From Margaritispora aquatica (Eukaryota; Ascomycota; Leotiomycetes; Helotiales; Discinellaceae): 64,000 nucleotides of DNA. Positions 45,699 to 56,783 of the stretch are shown piece after piece; within the stretch, counting starts at the first letter, position 1; each line of letters opens with the position of its first letter. Location: the NCBI GenBank assembly GCA_007644065.1, contig VJWN01000023.1, forward strand, positions 482,251 to 546,250, read 5' to 3'. Both the position numbers and the translations under genes were made by a program. The notes under the pieces were generated by a model that had not been told where the DNA came from, searched no databases, and saw only the letters and a program-made list of their open reading frames with translations.

Positions 45699-46445
45699 AT
45701 GGATGAGGACACGGGAGTATCAGACAACAAGACCGTAATTTTGCGACACCAGATCAAAACCCACGACGGGCACCTACGCAAGATCGTGAAGGCAAGGATT
45801 TTCTACCTCGGCAAATGCTCTGAGCAGTCACTATGGATGATCACCGACCCCAAGGCTGCTCCAAATGCTCAACACCTGATTGAGTACAAAAATTTCATCA
45901 ACAAATCAGGCTTGGTAACCAGCATGAATGTAGCATTCATGAGCATGGCATTAGCACTTTTAATGTATGTTTTCGGTATCATGCATGTCATTTCACTACT
46001 AATTGTCGCCAACAGTTTCTTCCGCATGTCAATTGAGTACACGAGTCTGAGAAATGATCAGCGAGCTGATAGCGCCGTAATCGTTCCACTGATGAAGAGA
46101 ATGGTGCGCTGTAAGAATCTCTTAGGTCGGAGCCGATTCAACCTGCTCGATATCCTCAACCGGCCTTGGATCTGTAGTGGAAACCCAGCCGATGCAGTGA
46201 TGGCACAATTGCAGAAGAGGGACCTTGAGCTGATGCAGGGCCAGTTGGTTGCAATGATGATGGCTATTTACAACAACATGTTTTGTGACGGGGACATTCC
46301 TGCCCCAAAGGCACCATTGGCTATAAAAACTAGTGAGATAATGATTTCCTACAAGAAAAACCGGAGCATATGGAAGCAATTGAGAGGGGCTTTGGAATTC
46401 AAGGACCTCGTGGGTGCTATGAGTACAACTTTCCCAACTGGCTAA
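45699..46445 (+). CDS. Hypothetical 248-aa protein with hydrophobic segment
   Basis: Open frame from 45633; the first ATG is 45699 (MDEDTGVSDNKTVILRHQIK). Features: HDGHLRKIVKARIFYLGKCS, a long hydrophobic stretch VAFMSMALALLMYVFGIMHV continuing into ISLLIVANSFFRM (one hairpin or two helices), then RSRFNLLDILNRPW and a mostly helical C-terminus ending TFPTG. Codon use is unlike a random frame, and the ORF is intact although neighbours are broken. It could be the 3' exon of a larger gene whose 5' part has decayed. Family not recognised. Confidence 0.4.
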   Translation: MDEDTGVSDNKTVILRHQIKTHDGHLRKIVKARIFYLGKCSEQSLWMITDPKAAPNAQHLIEYKNFINKSGLVTSMNVAFMSMALALLMYVFGIMHVISLLIVANSFFRMSIEYTSLRNDQRADSAVIVPLMKRMVRCKNLLGRSRFNLLDILNRPWICSGNPADAVMAQLQKRDLELMQGQLVAMMMAIYNNMFCDGDIPAPKAPLAIKTSEIMISYKKNRSIWKQLRGALEFKDLVGAMSTTFPTG

Positions 46446-48199
46446 AAGTCTAAGACTGCAGGAAATCCTCGGACAGATTTCACATTTGCTGGTCCTTGGC
46501 ACCCGCAAGGCCTTCTGAGATCATTCAACGGGGGAATAAAGTCGTATGGATTTTCTTTGAAATGAGTGGTGTCGAGGGTCATTTTCGTGTAGGCGAGGTG
46601 CTGCATGATGCCAATCTCTCGACAACGGCTAGATGAAATCACACAAAACTTGTCGCGGGAGGTCTTGTAGATGTCTTGAGGCATCTGATATGTTTTAGTC
46701 ATTTTTGAGTGAGACCTAGTGATGTGATGCTTGGGTGGGTGGTCGTCTTAAAGGAGGGGGAAATGTCGATATTTTTTGTTGTTATAGAATGACTTGAAGG
46801 CTTACGTGGAGGATACTATAACAATCTTGAGACTTTGGGCGCTATTCAGAAGTGTATTGAATGCGTATTGGTCCAACGGCAGAGGTGTAGGTGCTCTGGA
46901 TTGACCAGGGCGACATGTCGGCAAAGTGATATGGACTTGGATGCTTACAAGAACCAACGTGGAGGGTATCCTTGATGTAGAGACTCTAATGATGTCCTTG
47001 GATTTCCTCGTTGACGAGATTCGGTTATGTTGTAGGCAAATGGGTGGTAATGTATGCATGAGGGATGTCCGCATGTACTCTCGTACACCGCAGTTCAAAT
47101 CCAAATTTGCCATGGAAGATGCACAAAAAGAGATCAGTCTAACGGCAGTAGCGGCTTGCCTTCATCTCTCAAAATGGTCATATAATGGAGACGTGGGTGC
47201 TTGATAATGAGGGGTAAAATGCAAGGACTTACGTCTGTTATGGAACTGTCCTAAACGTTGTATGGAGGCTTCTATAGTTTCAAAAAGTCTCTAGTCAAAA
47301 GGGTAGGCATGAACAACTTAAACTGTATGAATGGTGATGATGAGGGTGGTCAGATTGTATGGGGGGGACTCACCGTGAGAGCGTAGATGATTGACGGGGT
47401 TTAGAGCTAAGCGAGTATATGAATCTGGCAGAATATGACTAGGAATTGATCTCAGCTGTATGGTATGCCTCAAATCCCTCTAGTTGTTGCAAAAAGATGC
47501 CGACGATCATTGTCTTGCTGCGACATGCCTAGGAAAATGATCATGGAATTGAGGTGACCGAGGACAGGCCACGTAGTTCTATGTGGCGAAGGAAACTTTT
47601 GGGACGAATTCCCCTTACTGGTTTGTGAATGCGAGGTCTTGTTCCCCTTGAGCTAAGGGGTCGGTAGTCGATGCACGAGAGAGTCCTGTGATGAGAATTT
47701 GTCAGCCACCAGACGAGCCATCATCATCGCGCGGCCTGCATAATGGTTTAGATGATATAAACTGTTAATTCCTCAGCTTTCAGCTTGTCTGATTGAGTCC
47801 TTGTTGAGATTTGATGCATGTCGCGCTATCCGAGGACTTATGGGGGCCACTTGAAACTCAATTGCGAGAGAACAAGATGTCATGGACTGTCCAGTATCTC
47901 AGGAAATCGTCTCAACTACATTTTTAACAAGTTGGCTTTACTGGGATTATCTCTTCTTCTCGTCTTCATACCCCTGTCACCAAACCGAAATGTCTTAGAG
48001 AAAATAAGACCTCATGAAGACGTCGTGAGCATTTGAGAGACGACGAGAGGATTCCGCAGGCTCTAAAGCTAACAGATCAGTCATAGAGCTGGATGGATTC
48101 ATCCCGAGATGCGGAATAGTGTAGAGGTGTCGGGTGATTTGGCAGAATCCATTTGTGTTTCGCTTCCCCGCAAAATCTGACGAAAATGAAGGATATCTC
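46446..48199. other. Degenerate region before the satellite
   Basis: Two protein-like fragments: 46702-46442 (-), with SSSRCREIGIMQHLAYTKMT and FIPPLNDLRRPCGCQGP; and 46941-47204 (+), with NVEGILDVETLMMSLDFLVD and EIRLCCRQMGGNVC. Both are small and isolated and are probably relics. 47200-48200 shows nothing recognisable. Confidence 0.35.
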
Positions 48200-51100
48200 G
48201 CAACCATGCCATGAAAACGACATTCCGCATGCCCAAATCGTTAGGAAATGCTTGTCAATACGTTTAGAAAAGATTCTCTTTAGCCGAAAAATTCCTGGCC
48301 GTGCCGAAAGTTCACAACGCGAAAGGGTTTGCTCTCTTACACCGAACTAAAGCTGAAGACATCGACCGTTCCTGATTGATGAGGAAGACATTCCGCATCC
48401 CTAAAAGCTGTATCGAGCGTGCGATAGGTTGTTGAAGGGAAATGGCTTCAGCGGAATGTTTCTCTTTAGTCTCAATCTTCTGCATTTTCCGTCGAGCTGG
48501 TTGTCCCAGCCAAATTTGAAGCGAACTGAGACATCTACGGATGAATCTCCACGACGAAGAAATTCCGCATCATTCCGCATCATTTATATAAAGATGTGAC
48601 TATCTAAATGATGACTACCCTACCTGAAAGTTGTCAAGTGCTCTCGTCGCGTGCGGAAAGATGTTGATACAGTTTTCCCTGCCAAAAGAGGCTGTCCACT
48701 AGATTAGGATTTAAGCGACGAAAGTTGAATTCCGCAGCTTTATATGCTCGTGATTTCCTCTTCATTATAATTGGAACAGATTAGGCTCGCCTGAAAATTG
48801 TCCAGTTTCTCTTGGTGAATGTGGTTGGTGGGAGAGGTGGGAGTACCCGCAAAAATCGAGGTGTTTCGGCTTATCAAGACGATTACTCCACCACTACACC
48901 ATTCCGCATCTTGCTTTCTAGATGAAATGGCTTTCATGTCATTTGGAAACAATTGTACTCAGCGGAATTTTTATATGTGGTCTCCTCTATGAGCTCGATT
49001 TTGGCGGTGAAAACGGGCTGATGCTGTTCCTCAACGACCACATTATTCCGCATCTTTCCCTTTGGAGGAACACCTTTTCATGACATTTGGAGACGATCTT
49101 ACTCAGCGGAATTTTTATAGGTGGTCTCTTCCATGAGCTCGATTTTCGCGGTGAAAACGAGAAGACGCTCTATCTCCATGATCTTGATATTCCGCATGTT
49201 TCCGCACTCGTGAAATGCGTTTGGCGGATATTCAAACGAAATGGCTTCAGCTAAAAATGTTTACTTGCTCTGATGGTGGAGTATACATGGGTCGTTAGCT
49301 ATGCGAGGTCAGATTTGTATGGGAGAGCCTGGACTGCGAGTGCGTCATGAACCATGAATTCCGCATCTATTGACTCTCGGGAAACAGACATTGAATCAAA
49401 TGAAGATAGATGGCTTCAGCGGAATTTTTTCCAAGGGTGTGTTGCCTTGATGATTGCGACTTTGCTATACGAGACGGCGTTTTTGGTGGGGAAATGGCCC
49501 TAGACGAGTGTTGTAGGATGAAAACATGATTCCGCATCTATTAGCGCTCGGGATATAGACACCAAGAGGGATAGAGTGAGATGGCTTTAGCTGAATTTTT
49601 ATAGGAAGGGCATTTCGTTGCTGGTCACGGCCTTTCTCTTTCACAGCTGGATTTGGCGGGGAAATGATCATATTCGCCTCTAGAGAGACGAAGACACGAT
49701 TCCGCAACTTTTGACGCTCGGGAAACATATTTGAGCACAAACGGAATGGAATGGCTTCAGCTGAATTTCCATAGCAGGGTCGTTGCGTTGACAGTAATGG
49801 TTCTTTCATAAGCGAGGCCGGATTTTGGTGAGAGCACAACCATGTTCGCCTGTGATGAAGACATGATTCCGCATCTTCCTACGCTCGGGAAGTCCATCCC
49901 TTAATGTTTGGAATTAGATGGCTTTAGCGGAATATTCTCTCGTGGCGTCTGGGGTTGGTGGTTGTGATGGTTGGTTCGTACGCCTATTTTTGGCGGGTAA
50001 ATCCTGTCCAGAGTCACTAGAATATGAAGACACGATTCCGCATTAATCAGTGCTCGGGAAGTCTTTTTGCAAGATATCAAACCGAAATGGCTTCAGCCGA
50101 ATGTTGTCATGAAGAGCCATATATCATTGATCGTGATGGTTGGTTTACGCGCCTATTTTTGGCGGGCGAATCGTGTTTAGAGTCACCTAAAGATGAAGAC
50201 ATCATTCCGCATCTCAGAACTCTCAGCAAATAATACAGACACTATTTGCAACGATCTGTAATTACCGGAATCTACAGACGAAGTCTGTTGCATAAGCAGA
50301 CGTCGTGTTCTGGCTCTTCCATATAAATTTTGTGGGAGCAGGCACTGGACACGGGGGTGAAGGATGGATCATGGATTCCGCATCCCAAGACTCTCGGCAA
50401 ATGATTAAAACGTTGTTTGAAACGATTTGTACTCAGCGGAATCTATAGAGAAGGTCCCCTTGGTGAATCATTCCGGTTGTCCTGCTCGCCTATACATCTT
50501 TGCGGGTAGATCGACCCGGCGAATGTTGTATGAAAGATGGATTCCGCCGTCCAAAACTCTCGGGAAATGTATCGCTTTATCTATAGACTGAAATGGCTTC
50601 AGCGGAATGTTTACTGCTAATGTTATTGGTTGCTGAAACCTGTTGAGATTTTCGGATACTGAATTTGCCGGGAAATCCATCGTCTATGGCTGCTGCACCA
50701 CGAGCCATTAATTCCGCATCTAATAACTCTCGGAAAAGACATCGCTTTAGAGATCAAGAAGAATGGCTTCACCGGAATTTATACTGCTAGTGTCTTTCGT
50801 TGCGGAATTTCATCGGCCTCCTCGGCTTGCTGAATTTTGCGGGAGAATCATCCATCTCGATGCCTACGCCATGAACCATCAATTCTACATCGGCATACTC
50901 TCGGGAAACACATTTCAGATCATGCCAGACAGAACGGCTACAGCTGAATTTTTGTTGGTGGGGTCAACCGCTTTTCCCAGCTCATGGTCCTCTTGGTAGT
51001 AGATTTGGCGGCAGGTTACTTGTCCAGTCACTGTCGGATAAGCCATAGATTCCGCATCATCAGATCCTCGGAGAATATGTTTCAAAGCATTTCAAACAGA

Positions 51101-53950
51101 ATGGCTTCAGCTGAATTTGCGCTAGCAGTCTCAAGCATCGTCCTCATCTTTTGGCCTCCTCGCTTAACGAATTTGGTAGGAGAAATAGCTATGTCTCGCA
51201 GTGACCGCATGAAAGATGGATTCGGCACTACGGAATCTTTGTCATCGATTCTCTAAAGTATCCAGATGGAATTGGCTTCAGCGGAATCTTCGCTACATGC
51301 GTAGTTGGCTTGTCCTCGTTCATGGGCTTCTGCTATACAAAATTTGGTGGTGAGCTCCCCATAACAAGTGCTTTACGACGGGTAGATTCGGCAGTTCATG
51401 AGTCTCGCAAAAGCCTCGCTATGCCAGCTAGACTGGATTGGCTTCAGCCCAATTTTTATCAGTGGTCTAGTTATACTGTTCTCGTCGACTGGCTCTTCCC
51501 ATACAAATTTTGGTGGGGAGAGATTTGCATGACGAGAACGGTGTAGCGAGTGCATTCCACAATACAAAATTCTCGGTAAACATCTATTGATACATTAAGA
51601 TTGAATCTGCTTCAGCTGAATTTGTACTAGACGTGTGGTTGTCTTGTTTTCGTCTATGGGCTCTTCCTATACAAAGTTTGGTGGTGAACCCCTAGAGCGA
51701 TTGTTAGATGAAAAATGGATTCGGCAACGTAAAACTCTCGGAACATCCTCGTTTAACCATCTAAGTTTGATTGGCTTGAGCGGAATTTCTACTAGTAGTG
51801 TAGGGGGTTTCCCCCTAGATCCCCGAGCTCTTTTCATACAAAGTTTGGTGGTGGACTTCCTATAGCAAGTGTTAGATGAAGGATGAATTCCGTAACGTAC
51901 AGCTCTCGGGATATCCTCGCTTATCACTTTAGAGAAGATCGGCTTCAGCTAAATTTTCACTAGAAGTGTGGTTCATCCTTCGCTAACTTTCCGAGGTCTT
52001 CCCATACAAATTTTAGTGAGTGATCCCCACAACAAGTTCATCACGATGAATGAATTCAGTAATACACCAGTCTCGGCAATTCCTTTTGGAATAGGTTCAG
52101 AACGAATGGCTTCAGCGGAATTCGTGTTAGTGGCGCGGTGCGTTCCCTGTTGGACTTGGCTAGCTCGGATAGAGGATTTGGTAGTGAAATCGGACGCTGG
52201 TGACTCTTGTGATGTAAAGCGTTAATTCCGCGTAATAAGACTCTCGGGGAATGATCTCTACAGAGATTTCAACAGATTGGTTTTAGCTGAAAATCGTCTC
52301 GGTGTCTTGATACCTCTAGGTTTTCTTGCGCTGAATTTGGCGGGAAATGGATGTTAACGGGATTTAGGAGACTAAAAATCAATTCCGTATCTTTAAACTA
52401 TCGGAAAACATGCATTGGGCTGTCCCCATAAGCCTAGGCCAGCGGAATCCTGCATAGACTTTGGACACTTGTGGACTGAGACTTCTCGCTTATTTTCCCC
52501 GCCAAATCCAAATCTCGATAGATATCCTAAACGACTACTCAACGAACACATGATTCCGCATCTCATGGCGTCGGGGATGTGTCTTTGAGACGATTCTGCA
52601 GTGATTGTACTCAGCAGAATATTGTCAAGTGTTTCGAGTCGTGTGTTCTATGATTGTGTTTTCCCCTACAAAATTTGGCGGGAGCGGACATCCACGATGA
52701 CCCCGCTATGAACGTTACATTCCGCATCTAATGGTGCATCGTGGGAGATGATATAACTTGTTTGGATTAAACGGCTTCAGCCGAATTTTGTCAACTGCTT
52801 GAGACGTTGTGTTCTCATTTCCTATGCTCTCTTTACCAAAATTCGGCGGGGAAGGACATCTGTGGCTCCCCCACCACGAATATATCATTCCGCATCTAGC
52901 TGTGTATCAGGGAAGATGATTTGATCTATTTGAGTGGAATGGCTTCAGCCGAATGTTGTCAAGCACTCGAGCGGACATGTCGTCGTGTCTTGTGCGCAGT
53001 TCTCCACCAAGTTTGGCTGTGAAGGACCTCGAGGTGAGATCTCCATGACGATTGAATTCCGCATAAAGCCGTAATGCAGGAGTGTTAGTATAATCCATTC
53101 AAGGAGATTGCCTACAGCCGAATCTTTCTAACTGCTCCAGGCCATTTGTTCTCGTGTCCTGTGTGCTTTCCCGCAAAATTTGTATGGGGAGGACATTAAC
53201 GCGAGATCTCCACGACGATTGCATTCCGCATCAAACTATAAAGAGACACCATTAGCACAATGTATCCGAAGAGAATGTCTTCAGTGGAATGTTTGTAGCT
53301 ACTCCAGTCCATGTGTTCTCGTGTCCTGTGCGTTTCCCTGCCAAATTTGTATGGGTGGAACATCACGATGAGTACTCGACGACTATTGGATTCCGCAACA
53401 AGCTACGCGACGTCGAGGGTGAGGCAAGGTTTTCTAATTGATCCTATTCAGCGGAATTTCTCCTGGTGCTCTGGGGCATATGCACTCGTATGGTATGAGC
53501 TCTCCCGCAAAATTTGTATAGGATGAACATCTTTATCACTCCTCCACGACGATTACATTCCGCATCAAGCTGAGCGATGACGAGGGTGAGAAAATAAATT
53601 GAAACTGATGTCACTCAGCGGAATTTTTCTAGGAGCTCAAATGGAGGTGTGGTTGTGTCTGATGCGCTCGCCCCGCAAAATTTATATGGAACGGACATTT
53701 TATTGTTTCTCCTCGACCATCTCATTTCGCATCCATCTACGTGGCACAGAGGGTGAGATTATTTGTTCAAACAGATTCCCTTCAGCGGAATTTTTTTAGG
53801 AGCTCGAATAATCCTATAGTCATGAACTATGTGCTCAATCTCCTATAGTATAGGTGACATCATGGAATTTCATCATCATCACTAAATGCCGCATTAAACT
53901 TCGTGGTAAGGTTGATGCAGCTTGTTCGATTAAATCCCACTCATCAGGAT
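48200..53950. repeat. Tandem satellite, ~168-bp period, ~35 diverged units
   Basis: ATTCCGCAT(C) recurs at regular steps, e.g. 49358, 49529, 49699, 49866, 50035, 50203, 50373 ... 53389, 53557. Steps are 156-173 bp, mostly 166-171. Each unit reads: ATTCCGCATC, ~15 bp, CTCGGGAA, ~25 bp, ATGGCTTCAGCGGAATTTT, ~50 bp, AAATTTGGCGGG, ~35 bp. ATTCCGC and GCGGAAT are exact reverse complements, so each unit has an inverted pair about 61 bp apart, then ~107 bp to the next. Units are ~60-75% alike by eye. Left (48.2-49.2 kb) and right (53.2-53.95 kb) units are the most worn. ORFs here are short and out of register, so the array is non-coding. I see no transposon ends. Confidence 0.9.
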
Positions 53951-54229
53951 TTTCTCAAGAGCTCCTGTTCGTAAATGGTTGCGTTGTATACACCTCAATT
54001 TGATGCACCTTCAACATATTATCCACCTCCAGATCCCAAGAGGGTGTCTAGGCTTTCCAATGTCGCGTATGAATGATTAAATATACGGTGCATATACACA
54101 GGTGGCTTGCTATGTCGTTACAGAGCTCCCCGGAACTGCCAGTCTCACATCCGTAATCACGAACCTCGACACGTAACGATGCTCCATCGATGTTATGTCC
54201 GCCTTATCTATTCGAGGTCATTTCTATGT

Positions 54230-55080
54230 GGCTCCGAATGGGTTGGTGTCATCTCGATCTGTCCTCTTTGCCGTAGTCATCAACTTGACTGCTCGTCGTT
54301 ACGGATGTCACGCCCACGATGAGATGATCATTGCAGCCCGGCACATGTCTGGATCCGTCTACTTATTCTTGGCTGTCTCATGATACCCTCAGAAGCTGGC
54401 TCCTGTCTCGCTTCGTCGAGGACTTTTGAAGTGAGTGCTTGGTGTATAACAAGAGATTACAACACCAGCTTTAGAGGAGCATGGATAGTCGAAGCAGCAC
54501 ATGTCGGCAGACATCTCTTCATCCCTAGCATTCTGATGATGCCCACGGACACCGGCTACGGTCTTGTGTTGCTGAGAAATCGCGAAGTGGGTGCTTCATG
54601 TATAACCTGTGTGTCAACATCAGCCGAACAGAAATGCATCGATTGAGGGCTCAACGCACATATAGCAGCATCTGTGTGTCTTTGGCTCTTCACTGATGCC
54701 TACAGAATCTGGATCACGTCTCGTCTCGCTAGGAAATCTCGAAGTGGGTGCTCCGTTCATCATCCGTATAACAGCATCAGTTACAGAAAGGCGTCAATTG
54801 AGGGTTCGATGCGTACGCAACAACATCCCTGAGTGCTTGGCTCTGTGAGGGTGTCTGTGGAGTCTGGCTGCTATGTCGTCTTGTTGAGAAATTAATAAGT
54901 GAGTGTTTCGTTGATCATCCGTATAACAATATCAGCAATGGTCATGCCTCGATCGAGGACCCAATACATATCTAGCTCTATCTATTCAATTCTGGGTGTC
55001 TCATGATGCTGACGGAAACCCGCTGCTGCCTCGTATCGCTGAAAAGTTTCGAAGTGTCTACTCGGTGTATGATAACGTCA
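54230..55080. repeat. Second tandem satellite, ~156-bp period, 5-6 units
   Basis: The word AAGTG(A/G)GTG(C/T)TT recurs at 54431, 54587, 54744, 54900 and (worn) 55053, i.e. steps of 153-157 bp. Shared blocks are GAATCTGG...GTCTCG, GCTGAGAAATCTCGAAGTGGG, ATCATCCGTATAACA and CATCAG. A worn copy begins near 54233. It has no sequence in common with the 168-bp family. Confidence 0.8.
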
Positions 55081-56783
55081 CCCTTTATATTTCGGGACCC
55101 AGACAAGCCACTTGAATGTGACTTGGTCACCGAGGATCGCAATGCATGAGAGGTCTATGGAACTGAATTTGGGACAGTTGGGTATGATTGCTTAGTATCA
55201 AAGGAGAGAGAAGGGGGAAGGTAGCGGACATCGATCTCTATAACTTCTTAACGGCATGAGCTGATCGAATGCAACTTGGCCATGGAGGATCAGAATGATT
55301 GTGTGATCCTCTGATAGAGATTTGGTGAGGATTTGGTGTCATGGTAGCGAACGAGAGAAGGGGGGTTGCTCTAATAAGCACCCAAGTCTTTATATCTCAT
55401 AAACTAGTTGGGCTAAACGGTTGCTGCTTGTTCGTATAGAGCTTCTATACTCAAGAGACCTTTGGTGTGTCTTTTGGAAAGAATCTGAGATGATGATTGT
55501 GATTGAGAAAAGGGGGGGAAGGCGTTTCGGTTAGCGACCTCCATTCACCTTTTGTAACCATGACTATGTCTATCATTCTGATGCCTAGGGAGGTGTTTCT
55601 TGATGTTATGGAAGATGTTTGATGCATCTGGGAGCTGTGGGAGAGTGGTGGGTATGGCTGTGTATAAGGGGGAGGTATGTGTCTATACGCGTCGGGTATA
55701 AAGTCGACATCAATAGAGAGTACAAACATCCCAAGCATTAAGGGGATCCTTACGGCAGCACTAAGAGACTTTGGAACTTTGATTATACGCACCTGAGGAG
55801 CGTGGAGTGTATGTTGACATGCGAGAAAAGCCGTGAATTTATATTTCCGGAACGATTTATGGAGCTAGAGCCTTCGCCAAAGTCCTAGGCTTGGTATGGA
55901 TGTTTACTGAGGGTGCAAGGTCTTGATAAAGGTATGGCAGAGGATATAAAGGCATTACACTGAGAGGAAACGAAGTCGAAAGGGTTAAAATGTTGATGTT
56001 CGGGCTTTGAGGCATTGTTCTATGAGCTGTAAGGACTCGAAAAATTGAGCGCTTTCAGGAAAGGTCCATTGGGTGCTTTTCCGGCTTTCCAAGCTCTGTG
56101 AAACGTGTAGACAGTGTGTGTATTGCTATAGAATTCGTTGAAGGGGGTAGTCTCGATTTGAATAAACTTCGAACTTTATTTAATGTTGGAGAAAAGATTC
56201 CACTAGCATATAGAGACGCATTCTGAGCCCCTGAAGGAGTAAATAATGCTAGCCGAAAGACCGAGAAGTCTACGACCTGATTGAAATTTGAATCTATAAG
56301 AGGGGAAAAGCGAATCGATAGGGATTTTTTGAAGTCAATGATTTTGAAAGCTAGAATCAATCCGAGACCAGTTCTATGAGTCTGAAAGTATGCCGAAAAC
56401 AATAAAGGTCTCCCGATGACGTTCCGATCATTCCGATCATTCCGAAATTTGTCGATTTGAACGAAAACTTTTTTAAGCTCTTTAATATATTATTAATATA
56501 ATGAAGAATAAAAGCTTATTATTAAGTATATAATTGGAATAAGTCTATAATTATATATAACCTTAGTTGTTTAATTATATTCGGTAATACAAAAGAGCCT
56601 TTTAATAACTTATTAAATAAAAATACATATAAAATCCCTTGAAATACTATTAGGATGAGCAAGTATTCAGAAATTAATGACTCAGCGGTTTTAACAAGAT
56701 ATGAACACCTGAATAAGGGAGTAGCAGCATAAAAATGAACTGTATAATATAAATGCATTGGTATGGGCTGATAACAGCAGAAA
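55081..56783. other. Degenerate, partly AT-rich spacer
   Basis: Partial repeats (ACTTGGTCACCGAGGATC at 55118 and ACTTGGCCATGGAGGATC at 55271, ~150 bp apart) suggest more worn satellite. 56425-56450 has a triplicated GATCATTCCG-like word. 56450-56780 is strongly AT-rich, like a RIP relic. Minus ORFs at 55451-55792 and 56055-56402 lack ATG starts and are not called. Confidence 0.45.

Noticed and set aside
48200..53950. Many short ORFs inside the satellite array as small secreted proteins
   Set aside because: They follow the ~168-bp repeat in shifting frames, have no shared protein sequence and mostly lack starts in context.
48200..53950. CRISPR array
   Set aside because: The repeats are long, diverged and without unique spacers of constant length, and the genome is eukaryotic.
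55451..56402. Two ~114-codon minus-strand ORFs as secreted proteins
   Set aside because: They begin at GTG/TTG, not ATG, and lie in worn repeat DNA.
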